This document shows positions 23,842-35,642 of a stretch of DNA of 64,000 bases, piece after piece (the stretch's first letter is position 1; every line of letters begins with the position of its first letter). The position numbers and the translations under genes were made by a program. The stretch covers positions 3,784,936 to 3,848,935 of the forward strand of contig NW_006921538.1 of the NCBI RefSeq assembly GCF_000340215.1, given 5' to 3'. The DNA is from Pseudocercospora fijiensis CIRAD86. Taxonomy: Eukaryota > Ascomycota > Dothideomycetes > Mycosphaerellales > Mycosphaerellaceae. The notes beneath the pieces were generated by a model that was given only the letters and a program-made list of their open reading frames with translations, searched no databases and was not told where the DNA came from.

Positions 23842-24351
23842 ATGGCACAACTTCACGATTTCTTCACGATCCATCACCCTCCCCCACAGCATCACTCATC
23901 CTTCATCACTCGCGCCGAGATGAGCGACAAGTCCTGGCAGCAGCCACTCTACGAAGCCTTCGTCAAAGAGCGCCAAGCTCCGCGTGGCAGAGAAGAGCAA
24001 GTTCAAGATTCAGAAGAAGACACGAAGACAAAGGAGACATCTCAACAAAGCCAGCATAACAAAGAACAGCACGTCCAACCTTCAAGCAACAAGGCTAAGG
24101 AGAATGACTCCCCACCAAAAGACGAAGAAGACGTGATTTTCGGGGGTCGCGGCAAGGAGTACACCAAAGCCTTGAAGAAGAGCCGTGACGAGTACGCCAT
24201 GAATCTGCAGGGCAGGGGCTGGGGTGGCGTCAAGCATAATGAGAATTCCATCCAGTACAATCCGGATGCGGAGTGGAAGCCGGCTGGCGAGGCGGAGGAT
24301 GAAGAGGCGTGGAAGAGGAAGCGGAAGGGGATGGGGTATGAGAATCGGTAG
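23842..24351 (+). CDS. Hydrophilic hypothetical protein
   Basis: Single exon, 169 residues from ATG 23842 (context GACCATGG). An upstream in-frame ATG at 23758 would add 28 residues and is less likely. The middle is Glu/Lys/Gln/Ser-rich and probably disordered. The C-terminal third is more conserved in texture: DVIFGGRGKEYTKALKKSRD, then LQGRGWGGVKHNENSIQYNP, ending in a Lys/Arg-rich tail (KRKRKGMGYENR), a possible nuclear localisation signal. Family not recognised. Confidence 0.65.
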   Translation: MAQLHDFFTIHHPPPQHHSSFITRAEMSDKSWQQPLYEAFVKERQAPRGREEQVQDSEEDTKTKETSQQSQHNKEQHVQPSSNKAKENDSPPKDEEDVIFGGRGKEYTKALKKSRDEYAMNLQGRGWGGVKHNENSIQYNPDAEWKPAGEAEDEEAWKRKRKGMGYENR

Positions 24352-25740
24352 GGACGGAAGCAGGGATGGGGGTGTAGGGGGAGGGATGGAAGAGGGTTGA
24401 AAAGGAGGGCGAGGGGTTGGTGGTGCTTTATGGGTCCTTGCTGCCATTCTACTCACATGCGAGAAGTTTGGATGCGATGCTTGCTTTCTACCTCCTTCTC
24501 AGGCTCTTCATAGTGGCTCCTTCTACCACATATGCACCTTCTGCCGTCTACCTCTACCTCTCTTATCGCTCTGCTTTCAATCTGGTTCAGCGGCGTGAAG
24601 GAGTTTTCAATGCAGACGCAAGGAGAGTGAGCAGGTACAATATCAGTGACAGGTCCGATAGTGGAAGGGGCGTGTTGCGCCTGTCCACGACTGGTATGCT
24701 ATCGATGAAGTCTTGCTCTATCCTCAAGCTGCGTGGGCACCGCCTTATTCTTCCGTGTTCTGTATCTCAGCGGAGAGCTACTCGCCCTTGCCAAGTGGGC
24801 TGGCCGTCGCTGCGGTGCTCAAAGATGCACTGATATCATCTGGTGCAGAGAGACTGGCCATAAAGCTGGCCGAGACCGCTCGTGAGAGGAATTCAGTACT
24901 CAAGCAATGTGCTCTCGACTGGCGAGATGGCTGTGAGCGATTCGTTGGTGCATGGAATGCTCCTGGTAGGGTCGGTTCTTTTGATGTACGAGCCGAAGCT
25001 TTCCACCGCTGGAAGCGCCTGTCATGCTTGCCGCTCTTCAGTAGCGCGATGGGGAATGAGGCGACCATATTGCTACTCTAGCACGACGCGCTGATGCTGG
25101 GTCCCTTCGTTCCTCTTCTCCTGGCAAACGCCATATGCGCGCGACAGATGCAAAGTAAATGTAGGTCTCTGCCTAAAAGAAAAACCTGCTATCTGCCATC
25201 ATGGAGTGTTTGCGATGGTATCAACGACAGGTTAGACCACGACTGGACAAGAGGGGCGTGAAGTTTGTCATGTCGCTCCTGAGCCCAGAGCAGCGCAGCA
25301 ACCGTCCGAAGGACTTTGATCTCGGCCGCAACAAGGACCCCGAGTGCTATGAAGAAGCAGATGGGGGCAGTGTTATAGCCGTGGGCGACGGTGTGCGAGT
25401 ACTCTGGGCTCTCGAGTTCTGAATACTCGATGGAAAAACGAAGGAAGAAGTGGCGAAGAAAGAAGGGAAGAAAGCGGCGAAGAGTTTGCGGAAACCAGGG
25501 GCGGCGTGGCCACGGGTGCGGCCGCCTAGCGCTGTTGCCAAGGCGTAGCGAGAACGAGAACGAGCTCCCTGAGCTTCTTGTTCGAGGAACGGAGGTGCGG
25601 ACTTCAACAGGAAATGAACCAATACTACACAAGAGAGCAACGGTATGATCAGACACGGAGAGCAGAGGTTGTCCTCAGAGTTGGAGCAGGCAATGGATAT
25701 CAGCAGGGGCCCGACTGCGCAAAACACTTGCTTCCCCTGA
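24352..25740. other. Intergenic, overlapping weak frames
   Basis: Minus-strand frames at 25189-25656 and 25347-25841, and a plus-strand frame with a run of Lys/Arg codons at 25,430-25,480, overlap one another. The A/G-rich plus strand there explains the basic run. I cannot choose a gene. Confidence 0.3.
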
Positions 25741-26181
25741 ATGAGTTCGCGCAGGAACAGAATAGTAACAGGGGAGTCAGCCGTGCACTCGGAGCTGTGC
25801 GATGGTTGTTGTATATCCGCTGTCCCCACGGAGAGAGCCAAACCGGATACATACCAGGTGCTATTACAAAAGTTACAGCTGTTTGGTCCTGATATGAGTA
25901 ACGACAGCAGCGAGACTTCTACGACACGGACAGAGCTGCCGATTGGGAAAGACGTGACGAGACTTGAGACATTTGCTGGATTGAAGGAAGCGATCAGACG
26001 CCATGGAGGCGCTTCTGAGGAATGTATCGATTGTCTGTTCCGGTTCTCTCGAGTCAGGCAGAGACTACGATGCCCAGTGATTACAGCGAGCGAAGACCAG
26101 CCTCACAGCTTCCCAGCACTCCCTTCTATCGATACTATCCTCCGTACGCGTCCTCATTGCTTCTTGTTGAATGCTCAATAG
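25741..26181 (+). CDS. Possible small hypothetical protein
   Basis: An uninterrupted 146-codon frame from ATG 25741, with an internal ATG at 25894 (MSNDSSETSTTRTELPIGKD) that begins the more protein-like part. LETFAGLKEAIRRHGGASEE suggests a helix; two close cysteines follow (ECIDC). No family is recognised and no splice or domain evidence supports it beyond frame length and texture. Confidence 0.3.
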   Translation: MSSRRNRIVTGESAVHSELCDGCCISAVPTERAKPDTYQVLLQKLQLFGPDMSNDSSETSTTRTELPIGKDVTRLETFAGLKEAIRRHGGASEECIDCLFRFSRVRQRLRCPVITASEDQPHSFPALPSIDTILRTRPHCFLLNAQ

Positions 26182-26915
26182 ACCCAGCACTTCTTGCCTA
26201 ACGCTCCAGTAGCCGCAGAGGACCCTGCAACCGTTGAAAAGGCCAATGGCTGCCTGAGGGTGTTGCCGAGCTCCGTTGGTCCAAGCTCAGGCGAGAACAA
26301 AACAGCTCGAAGTTCTCTTCGCAACTCTCTCCTTTTCTTCTTCGGCTCCGGCAACCAGGCGCGAGGTACGTACAAACTCGACCACAACACACCACGCTTC
26401 GACTGACCCCTTCACAGCAGAGTCGCTCATGAATGACTCCGACTCACCGTCGTCAGCTGCATTGCACTCCGGAGACTGATGACGGTGTCCCAGCCTACGG
26501 GCGAGGTGCGCATACTTTTTGATGAGGCGACCGCTTGAGGTGATTCAGCCGCGCCCTTTGGGGTCGCCGGTTGGGCACCGAGGTCGCCGCCTTTGATCTT
26601 TTCATCATCTTGTTGGCCTGTGGCTGGCAGCGGGAGAAGAGAATTCGTTGTCGTGGTCGATGGCCGTGGTTGCGGTGCTGAGCCTTCGAAAGATGAGAGC
26701 TTGCTGCAACGACAACACCATCACCAGACACACACGCGCACGCACACAACACCATCGCGCCATCACAGCACTGTCGTCCCCTTCTTCAGCGCACTTGCAA
26801 CACGCCCCCTCCGCATTCCCGCCTTCTTCACACCATCAGCATCGCATCGCTGCCCCCGCCATCACGCTTCGCCACCACCCTCCAACACCGCGCACAACAC
26901 CACCAAAGAAACACA
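26182..26915. other. Intergenic, promoter of the small gene at 26916
   Basis: CA/CT-rich with a CACACACGCGCACGCACACAAC run near 26,729-26,750 and long CACCA stretches up to 26,910, typical of fungal pyrimidine/CA-rich leaders. No gene seen. Confidence 0.4.
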
Positions 26916-27155
26916 ATGAAACCCTACCAAGGCCCCGACGACACCACCTTCCCCGGCTACCGCATCTTCCTCGAGAGCCGCCTGATCTTCAACGTCACCC
27001 GCTACCCAACCCCTGAGCTCTACCAATTTCACTACTACGGTGGCTGGGACGGCAAATGGCGGCAGATGTGGATGAAAGAGGCGAGAGAGCAATTTGAAAA
27101 GATGCAGGGGAGTGAGGACTCTGGCAAGGTGCCGATGAATGGAGGGTTTTTGTAA
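26916..27155 (+). CDS. Small 79-residue hypothetical protein
   Basis: Single exon with ATG in good context (ACACAATGAA). The sequence has a folded-protein texture rich in aromatic residues: TTFPGYRIFLESRLIFNVTR, then ELYQFHYYGGWDGKWRQMWM. No signal peptide or membrane segment. Family not recognised. Codon use is C-ending in the first two thirds, like neighbouring genes, supporting real coding. Confidence 0.6.
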   Translation: MKPYQGPDDTTFPGYRIFLESRLIFNVTRYPTPELYQFHYYGGWDGKWRQMWMKEAREQFEKMQGSEDSGKVPMNGGFL

Positions 27156-27468
27156 AGGGACAACTCTGCAGGGCGATGCTGGCGGTGCGGTTAGGTGAGC
27201 TTTTGGTAGTGGGAAATGGATGAGGGTTGTTGGAGTTGCTACGAAAGAGCTGCCTCTTCTCTCATCCATGGTCACTTGCGTGGTTCACCTTTGCTGGCTG
27301 ACTCCGCTTGCAGACACTGACCACGCATCCCGTGGCGAGTCTAGGACAATGACGGCCTGATGAAGTCTCGAAGGGAAGGTGGCGATAAATTAGCCGGCTG
27401 GTTTTGTTACGGCTCTGAAGGATAACGCGGATCGAGCTCCTTGAGGTAAGTCGGGCAGTGCACAATGA

Positions 27469-27918
27469 AGTCTTCGTTTCGGAGCTGACTCGACTGCTGC
27501 TCTTTCTCGCTTGAGGGAGAACTACTTCTATTTCTCCATTGCCACATCCGCTAGACGTCAAATCCTGAAGCGAGAGGGACGATTCAGGAGAGTGGCACTA
27601 GATGAAGTTAATCTTACGCACCCCAGGCATCCCAACGAGTTCATCTTTACCTCTACCGATCCTCTCCCTATTGATCGAGACAATCGCGAGCTATTTGCAC
27701 CGCGAGACTACTCTATCTTCCAGCGCCAACACCGTGAAGACCCCAAGGGCGAATTGCACCTGGATGATTCGCTACCAACCCTGTTTCCTAGCGACGTGAC
27801 CCTGCAGGTGGAAGACATCCGCTGGCCGACTGTGATCGACATCGTGGGTATTCTGGACCACGTGCTGGGGAACATGCGTCGGAGAGTCGTCGCCGCTTCA
27901 GTCCTCTGTGATAGTTGA
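27469..27918 (+). CDS. Open frame without ATG, probable exon or gene fragment
   Basis: The frame is open from 27469 to a stop at 27918 and reads like protein (RFRRVALDEVNLTHPRHPNE, then LQVEDIRWPTVIDIVGILDH), but it has no in-frame ATG before the protein-like part; an in-frame TGA lies at 27466. Either a 5' exon is missed or the gene has lost its start. Family not recognised. Confidence 0.35.
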   Translation, partial: SLRFGADSTAALSRLRENYFYFSIATSARRQILKREGRFRRVALDEVNLTHPRHPNEFIFTSTDPLPIDRDNRELFAPRDYSIFQRQHREDPKGELHLDDSLPTLFPSDVTLQVEDIRWPTVIDIVGILDHVLGNMRRRVVAASVLCDS

Positions 27919-29457
27919 CTTCAAGCCACGGGCGTCTTCGTCTAGCAGATTAGTGGCATAACGCAAAGGTATAGGTCTTCATCGGACCAGGGAAAGCAAG
28001 CTCAGCCTGTACAAGAAGCACTGTTCAAAAGAATTTCATGAACTCAACGATCCTAAAACCACCGACCTCCTCTGATGCATGCATACCGAATCTCCAACTC
28101 TAGTACTTCGACTTACGATCCCTATTCCTCGATTCCATCACTCTGACTTCTGACAACTAGGCCCACGGTTTGAGCACAGAAATCCTGAGGTACAAGCATC
28201 GGGATCGAATTGACCATCCAAGGATAGTTGGCGTGTTCCTGTCCAACACGAGCATTTCATGTCCATTCATTTCCATTTTCGTAGTCAGTATACGTGTACT
28301 GACGACCGTAGCCATGCCGTCTGCAGTTTGCAGTGGTATATCTGAGATAGAGTATGAGGATCTTGGGTCATAGATGCTGTTTGTTCTTCCAACGGCGTGG
28401 TTGCAGCGAGAACGGAGGGAGCCGGACGGGTCAGCTCACTGGAAGCGTTGATGGTTGCAACATACTTCAGAATCCACGACTAGGGATGAGAGGGCTGAGG
28501 ATGAAGGCAGTGCGATGATGCCTGAGTAGCGCATGAGGTTTCTTGGCGTAGTGCCCATTCTTGAAGTCGGGACAGGACTTGGAGGCTGAAAGATAGTGTT
28601 GAACTTGAGACTTGAATTGATTCGCTAAGTCCTAAAGCTTCTGAGTGCTGTCGTATATGTCGCTTCCTTCTCAACCTATGGTAGCACCCCACGGAGAGTA
28701 AAGGTCTACTTTGCGTAAGACGAAACACCTGCAATCGAAATAGAGCCGCAATTCCAGTGAGCGGCGGCCTCCTCCTACCTTTCCCAGTCGCTACTGAGTT
28801 TGGATGCGGTGTCTTAAGAGACAGCGGAGGGAGATGTAGACGGAGTGACAATTATAAAGTCAAGATCGAGAACTTGCGTCGGGAGACTTGTCAGCAGGCT
28901 TCGCGAGATCTCGCGTGTCCGAAAAAGTATACAAGTACCGATAGACAGTGTGGTCAAGTCAAGCGTCCGGAGTTCCTTCAGTCCGATCACAGGCTTTTCA
29001 TCCAAGCTCATGATTTAGCTCACAGAATTGTACGGATCAGTGAGCCTGGAAACAGTAAGGTTTAGTATGCCGTTATCGTTACAGCGTCGCTGAGCACCAT
29101 GGAATGTTATTTTGATCCCGGCACATTTTATTCTGCTCCAACTATACAAGGCTGCGCTTTCGCTGAACTGCTTCTCTTCGTTCACAGTTTCTTGTATTCA
29201 CCCGGCGCTCATTTGAGTTTCTGCTCGATTCAGAGGATGAAACCCGGCTTTTGCAAAGCTATCGACAAGTGAGAGTACTGATACATATCCCATCTACCAG
29301 AATATGCCACAGGGGTTCAAAGAAGCATTTCCAATCTCTCCAGCAGCTCCAAAGCCCCTCCTATATTGTTGCCTTAGAGGCTGATCCACTCCACAAGATC
29401 CGTCTACTTCCCAAATATTTCCCATTATCCGACTCAGATCTCAAGAGACTCTATGCC
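27919..29457. other. Intergenic, no confident gene
   Basis: Weak frames only (28480-28851 minus; 28757-29065 plus; both overlapping). Nothing supports a gene. Confidence 0.35.
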
Positions 29458-30236
29458 TTAGCAACCAATATCACATCCCACGGCGTAATGATGAAGTGCA
29501 AGCGAGGTAAGCTCAGTAGCGAAGTCATGCACAGCCACCCACGTCTCAATAGGCATTTCCTTCACCCCTGGAAACCTGCCCTTGACCCGCGAAGGAATTT
29601 GTTCTCTCAGCACCGTAATCGATCTAGAACTCAAATTGATTTGATCCAAAATTTCAAGGAGTGCTTGAACCTCTATGCGTCCGTCACCAGAGGCAGCCAT
29701 GCCAAAGGTTCCGTACTGTGCGCCCTTGGTCGGATCGCAGGCTGTGATGAGGAGATGGTATGCTGAGAGAAGAAAACACTATGCCTCAGTCTTGGAGCCT
29801 CCAGCCTGATCTTCTCGTCGGAGACCATGCTCGAAGAACTGTATAGGTTGTAGAACCCTTGCTTCATGTCGAACAGGTCTTGACTGACCTCGAGGGCTTG
29901 ATTGATGTCTCCGTCTGTGTCGTAATGGTTTACGCCACAATATGGGCAGCGGCTGTGGTCGCTGTACCATGTGATGCTACATTCACGGGCATGTGCGTGT
30001 CCGCAGTCCGAGGCCGCGAGGAAAGTTCGCTTTAATGGTTCATCCTTTACGGCTGGGTTGCTGGCGTCGAGCGGGTCGGCGCAAAAGCAAGTCTTGATCT
30101 CGCCGTCGCTGTCTAGGATCGGTCTCTCGATCGGAATAAGGCCGATCTGGAGGAAAGTCTGCTTTGGCAACACGCCGTGCTCGTATATGAGCACAAGGCG
30201 CGGCTTGAGGTAGCTTGGGGGAAGGACGGTCATCAT
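29458..30236 (-). CDS. RING-like zinc-motif protein
   Basis: The first exon starts at ATG 30236 and runs to about 29,790; a second exon from about 29,750 ends at the stop at 29458. The frame change is visible: after LEAPRLRH the protein resumes as CDPTKGAQYGTFGMAASGDG. A GT-AG pair giving that join is only 38 bases apart, so the exact splice sites are uncertain. The first exon holds a Cys/His cluster: CFCADP, then 26 residues later CGHAHARECSITWY and CPYCG. This is the C-x-C, C-x-H, C-x2-C spacing of RING-type E3 ligases, with the first pair altered (C-x-C rather than C-x2-C). It may be a ubiquitin ligase or a degenerate zinc fold. The far C-terminus is unrecognised. Confidence 0.6.
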
Positions 30237-31473
30237 TCAAGCTGTCGTTCAGGCTTTCAGCTCTATCTCTGCAAGCTGTATAGTTGCTTTCGAAGGTTGT
30301 AGGCTGCGAAGGGTTCTTGAAAGTACGGCAGGCTGTAGACTGCGCCGGAGGTTGAGCTTCGAAGGAGATTTGTTGGACCGAGTTTGAGGTGGCGGAATGG
30401 CTATATACAAAGGCTCCACGGGCTCGTGAATGCAGTGGCATCTTGGAAGTGGTGTGCCTTGACCCATACGAAACCTCCTGGGCAATCACAGGTCAGACCT
30501 TTTTTCCCTGACGAGTAAAGGAGACTTTCTTTTTCGGAAGAGGTTGCCGACGCACGTGAGCAGGACGTCCACTCCATGCTGGTCATCAAAGAGGTGACTG
30601 GCGTCGTGGTCACGGTCACAGTGATAATCTTTAATCAAAATCTCAACATGAGCTTTCCTTTCCGGCCTCTGCAACTCTGGAGGTAATGCTGGAGATCAGA
30701 GCTGCTTCCTCCTTTCCTAGACTCCAGAGTCGTGGCGTAATATTCCGTGCTTGGAAGAGAAGAAATTTATATCACAGTCTGGTGATTCCAAAAGCACCGT
30801 CTGTGTCTGAAGGGACTTGGACCAAAATGTTCAAGAAGGCAGGACTCAGCCGTACCCGATTCCATTGTAATGCTCCAATCAGGGGGGTTCGCAAACATTG
30901 GTAGCAAACTCGGCTGAGATACATGCAGTCAGCACGCAGCTATGAGACACGTAAGGTCATGTGGCATGAGAAAGAAGGCTGTCTGATCTCCACCGAGGCC
31001 TGTTTGATCAGGGGCGGTCGTCTCAAAGATGGAGAAGGGGACATTGAGAATACTTCTCGATTGAAGCGCTTGGAATTGCAGTCGGAGCGAAGGACACAGG
31101 TGAAGTTCCATCCTAGAGTATATTCGAAAATGGAAGCGGCCACAGCGTCGGACCATCAGTACTTCGACGTAGAAGAGGTGAGAGCAAGGTCTGAAGTCTC
31201 CAATTGCTTCCGCCCAGCACAGCACATAGGAAAACTTGAGTCGTAGCCAAGAAGCGAATAAGATATGCTGGAGTCTTGATAGTCGTGGATAGCTGCTGTC
31301 AGCCTTAGCGCATAGATCTGTTCGACCGTTGAAGTCCTGAAGCTACGATGGTGGCTCGTGCAACTGAAGTTGAAGTTCACATCGCCTGTCTTGCCTTCAT
31401 CTTCCACCACAGCATCTCACCATCAGAGCACATACCCAGCACTTCCCTTCATTTTCCGCCGCATATTGCAAAA
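30237..31473. other. Intergenic between divergent genes
   Basis: Contains a 107-codon frame from ATG 30923 (+) overlapped by a 98-codon minus-strand frame. Neither has recognisable features. Promoters of the RING-like gene and of the gene at 31474 should lie here. Confidence 0.35.
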
Positions 31474-31761
31474 ATGGCAGATTCGAGCGCGTTACAACAG
31501 ATGACGGTGTATATCGAAGAAAAATTGGCGAGAGCTTGGGAAGGCATAGAGGTGAAAAGGGGCTTCGAGCCAACAGTCGAACAACTGGCGGACGTGATCA
31601 TGGAGGTGCTGGGCGGCGTTGGAGACGATAAGTGTGTTGTCAGAACTGTCAACCTCTGCGTGACGCACCCGGAAGGTAGGTTCATGAAACAACAATTCAA
31701 CTGGACGAGCCTCACCAGGCTCTTCGGATCAAACACAGCTGTTAGATTCTGGCTCCGATGA
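31474..31761 (+). CDS. Small 95-residue hypothetical protein
   Basis: Single exon with ATG context AAAAATGGC. An N-terminal helix (LQQMTVYIEEKLARAWEGIE) is followed by PTVEQLADVIMEVLGG and a basic C-terminus (NTAVRFWLR). In-frame codons upstream are likely 5' leader. Family not recognised. It is convergent with the long minus-strand gene that ends at 31955. Confidence 0.6.
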   Translation: MADSSALQQMTVYIEEKLARAWEGIEVKRGFEPTVEQLADVIMEVLGGVGDDKCVVRTVNLCVTHPEGRFMKQQFNWTSLTRLFGSNTAVRFWLR

Positions 31762-31954
31762 TAGAGCTACAATATTTCGCGGACACTGGCTAAACTTCAC
31801 CTTCCCTCTAGATGAAAAGAGATCCTACCGAATATCCGTCGAAATCACCGTCCAAGACACCACAACGCTCCATTCCAGCAAGATCAGCAAGGAACTAAAT
31901 ACACAATCCGCCGACTGAAACCCTGCAATTCGAAACGAGACGACGCCGCGTGAG

Positions 31955-34641
31955 CTAGACCTCCTTCTCCAAACTCGCAATCCTCCCCTTCAACTCCTCA
32001 ATCTCCTCCCCCCGATCATTCGCAATCCGCATCCAATAATCCCTCTGATCATGCGTCAACGACAACTCCGCCTTGGTTTTGGACAACTGCTCGGTCAAGT
32101 TCTGATGCTCGGCATCGCCCAGACCTCGAGCTTTTCGCTCCCAATACTCCCGTTCAGAGGTGAGGGATTTCAATTTTTCGAGGACATCGTTATAAGACTT
32201 TTCCAAAGACGAGTAGTCCAGGTCGCGGGTCAGCTGGGCGGAGGTGGTGGAGAAACGTGGTTCCAGGGGCGAGGTTTTGGAGTGTACGAATTTTGGCGCT
32301 TGGCCTGATGCGAAGGTTCCGGATGATGGGCGGCGAGTGCTGTGGACTGAAACCGGTGAAGGGAGGGCGGAGGAAACGGATTTCGAGCGTCGATGGAGCT
32401 TGTCGGATGGTGAGGCTTCGGCTCCGCTGGCAAAGCTTGCTTTCTCCGGAGAGAAAATGGGCGGAGAGCTGGGCGCAGGTGGTGTTTTCACTGCTGCGGC
32501 CTCTTTCAGACGTGCTGCCTCCTCTTCGGTCACGTTCTTCGATCTCCGGCGTGGGGCGATGGAGAAGAGACCGGGTGTGTCAGGGGTGCCAGCTGCCTTT
32601 GCGGGTACTTCGATGATTTGCTCTTTGGTTGGCAACATCGCCCAATCCAACGAGTTCAAACGATCCTTTTCATCGGATGGCGAATTCGGGTCTGTCCACA
32701 TCGAAGCTTGTAGACCTTGAGGCTGCAACTTCTTGAGATCGTAGTCCTCTTTCTCTTCAAGCAGTGGCCAGCGGACTGTATCCTTCTTGTCGTGGCTTGG
32801 GTCTGCCGTACCGTTTTTGGGCACCTCCCCAGCTTTGCTATCGGCCAGCGTACTGTCGTGAGGACGAGGAGATCTCGGGCCCATCGCGTGCTCCGGCCCA
32901 TCCTCTATGTCGGAGAGCTGCGTAGGCTCATGCGACTCCAATGGATCTTCGACTGGCTCCGGCTGGGGAGCCCTCAGCTTGGCCAGTTCCTCGCGGCGCA
33001 GTGCGACATATTTGCTGAACTGTGGGATCTCGTTCGTCTTGTACTGCCAGGCTCTCTGTTTCAGCAAAACGTCCTCGCTAGTCACAGCTTTCGCTACGAC
33101 TCCGATCCAGTCCGAGATCCGATGCTCGCATTCGAGAATGTCTCGAATCAATGTCTTCTCTTGGCCCACAAGCGGATGTCCCGCCGGAAACGTTGGTGAA
33201 AGCGGACTGGCCGTCTTTGGTTCTGCGGACTTCGCCATTTCATCCTGAACACTTGCCGACGAGATCGAATCACCTAACGCGGAGCTCGACGCTGGGGGTT
33301 GAGGTTGTGGTGCGACTATCACCGCGTCTGGACTGCGAGAAGAGGGGCCTGTGGACTTGGATTGAGAAGAAGCAGAAGCCTCCAAAGTGACAGGCTCCGG
33401 CGCCGATTTGGACTTCATTGTCGAAACGGATTCTCTCTTGCCCGCTTCTTGCGCCGTCCCGGTCTTGAGAAACTCGTCCGCTGGATGTTCACCGCGAAGA
33501 GTAGCAATCCTGCCCTCCAACTGGAGAAGCTCGGTCTTCTCCTTATCGATCTTCGCCACCAGAACCTGCAATTCAGTCCAGTTCTCTGAGCGACCCTCAT
33601 CCTTCGCTCGGGTTTCCAGTTTTTGAATGACGCTCCGCTTCTTTAAGGCCTGCTTGAGCAGCTTATCGGTATCTTTCACTGGCTTCCTCTGTGCTTTGTC
33701 ATCGGCCAAGGAGTTTTCGATCGAAGAGAAGGTCTGATTCGTGGCACTGGACTTCAAAGCCAAGCTGGAGTTGTCGCTTTCCTCGGACTTTCGGAATTCT
33801 TCAGCTTTGATCATGTCTTTACGCTCATTCTTTGGGGAAGTTTGCTTCGACTTGGGTGTCCTCGCCGCCTCTATCTCGTCTCGTAGCTTCTGCGAAATCT
33901 TATCATCGTTCTCGTGCGGTATTTCGAATGACTTCTCCAGCTGCCACGCCGTGTCCCACTGGCCAAACTCGCGAGCCTTGAGTAATGCCCTCGGAGTCCA
34001 CTTCTCCTTCTCGCCGCTCGTAGTCTTGTCATGGCTTGGAATGGCAGGAATTGCGGCATCAGATTGCGTATGGCTGGATTGGAAATCTGTGGTCTGTCGA
34101 TCTCGAAGAGCCGGAGAAGTGGATCGCGAGCTAGGCCAGCTATAGTTGGTTTGGCTGCCACTATTGTGTCGTCGAATCTCCTACGAGTTCATCAGTATCT
34201 CAGGTATCTCTTTGTCGGCGTTCACCTCACAGTCGCTCGTTGCGGATCGTATATGGGTTTGCCTGGCCACGATGCCTGCTGGGCTCCGTTTCGGCCGCCC
34301 TTGTAGCCAGTGAACAAGTTCAGAACTGGCGACGCTTGTGATTGGGCAGGTAGTGGCTTTGTATTGTTGGCCGACCCAACCGACCGAGGATCGTGACCAG
34401 CGCCCATCCAGTCCTCATTGACACGATCACTTGAGCTTCGGATGAGTGGATCTGGCCTGTTGATCTTCTTGCCGCCTTCACTGTGAAAAGTTCCTGTATG
34501 AGCTTCAGAGGATACTTTCGGTGTATCATCGTACTTGCTGGAGGTGCGGCGCCTTCCAGATCTGCGAAAGATGCTGAACGATCGGGGACCACTTTTTCGG
34601 TGACTGTGACCGTCAGCGAGCTCACCGGAGCCAGTTGCCAT
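31955..34641 (-). CDS. Long disordered/coiled-coil protein
   Basis: Two exons, 34641-34231 (137 codons) and 34180-31955, joined in phase 0 by a 50-base intron (donor GTGAGG, acceptor GTAG); 878 residues. The N-terminal exon is basic and Ser/Arg-rich with NLFTGYKGGRNGAQQASWPG. Exon 2 starts disordered and then has a compact segment, WTPRALLKAREFGQWDTAWQ. Long charged helices follow (LLKQALKKRSVIQKLETRAK; ELQVLVAKIDKEKTELLQLE), the middle is Ser/Pro-rich, and the last ~80 residues form a clear coiled coil (LTEQLSKTKAELSLTHDQRD; EEIEELKGRIASLEKEV). The architecture suggests a scaffold or trafficking/cytoskeletal adaptor. No named family is recognised, so function is open. Confidence 0.85.
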
Positions 34642-35111
34642 GGTTTATGCGAAGCCAAATCGAATGTGGAACATCGGAAAGTCTTCAACCAAGATCCTAG
34701 TTGTCTAGATTTCCGGAATTTGTGGACAAAGAAAGAAATGTCACTTGTAGCCGGAAGCTGATGTCCGGAATTGGTAAGTTTGAAGCCCATCATAAAAGAA
34801 CAAAGAAACCGGTAGACAACTTCAAGGGCAAAGATAGTATCGTTTGGGGTAGTGAGTACTGCTATCACGGCATACTTTCAAAAGTTTGTTATCCAACTTG
34901 GTTGAGGACTGTACTTGATCAACGAATTGCATGCCAGGACGAAATGCTATGCATCGGTTTTGCATCATATACAGCTATCCTACAACTTTGCTTTTGGCCA
35001 GCCATTCCCACAAGGTCCCAGTCGAGATGCTCAAGATAGACTCTGTAATCGCCAAAGGGATGTCCAGGGCACATATGAATATCGACCGAGCATAAATGCT
35101 TGATCAGCAGA
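34642..35111. other. Intergenic between tandem minus-strand genes
   Basis: Promoter side of the coiled-coil gene and 3' side of HsbA. No gene seen. Confidence 0.4.
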
Positions 35112-35642
35112 TCAGAAACTGCCCTGCGCAGCCGTGATATAACCCACAATAGTATCCAACTCCGTCTGAGCCTGACTCTTAACCCCACTCGGCGCCTTCG
35201 CAATCAAAGCATTCCCATACGCCTGCGTCGAAGCCTTCAAATCCGCCAGCGTCGAAGACACGATACTCGCCACTCCCACCGCCTTGAAATTCCCCGCCTT
35301 CGCAGACACAGCATCCGCCGCGGCTTTCACACTAGGTTTTAAGTTCGAATCAATGAAATTCAATATCGCGTCGGCTTCTGCGTCGCTGATTTCTGGGTAG
35401 GAAGGTGTATTTGCAGTTGCGGTATCGATCTCGGATTTGAGGTCCGAGGCCGCGGTGTTGATTGGGAGGGCTCCGGCGAGGTCTGCGCCATTCCAGGAAT
35501 TGACTGAGGCGGTGAGGGATTGGACTTTTCCGTTGATTGAGGTTAGGTCGTTGTAGACTTGGCTGTTTTGGCGGGGGATGACTGTGAGGGCTGAGGTTAT
35601 GGTCGAGAAGAGGAGGAGCTGGACGGGTTGGAGGAGAAGCAT
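35112..35642 (-). CDS. Hydrophobic surface binding protein A (HsbA) family, secreted
   Basis: Single exon, 176 residues, a typical size. The signal peptide MLLLQPVQLLLFSTITSALT is followed by a VIPRQ processing-like site. The mature part is Ala/Ser-rich and all-helical: VYNDLTSINGKVQSLTASVN, WNGADLAGALPINTAASDLK, AEADAILNFIDSNLKPSVKA and LADLKASTQAYGNALIAKAP. This matches the fungal HsbA family, first described as secreted proteins that coat hydrophobic surfaces and recruit polymer-degrading enzymes. Related members are cell-wall antigens. No Cys-rich or GPI signal is seen. It probably acts outside the cell on hydrophobic substrates such as cuticle or plastic-like polymers, inferred from the family. 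Confidence 0.92.
   Translation of the reverse strand: MLLLQPVQLLLFSTITSALTVIPRQNSQVYNDLTSINGKVQSLTASVNSWNGADLAGALPINTAASDLKSEIDTATANTPSYPEISDAEADAILNFIDSNLKPSVKAAADAVSAKAGNFKAVGVASIVSSTLADLKASTQAYGNALIAKAPSGVKSQAQTELDTIVGYITAAQGSF

Noticed and set aside
29251..29766. 171-codon plus-strand frame
   Set aside because: Antisense to the second exon of the RING-like gene, and its apparent start is not an ATG in good context.
32244..32720. 158-codon plus-strand frame
   Set aside because: Antisense to the long coiled-coil protein gene; no independent support.
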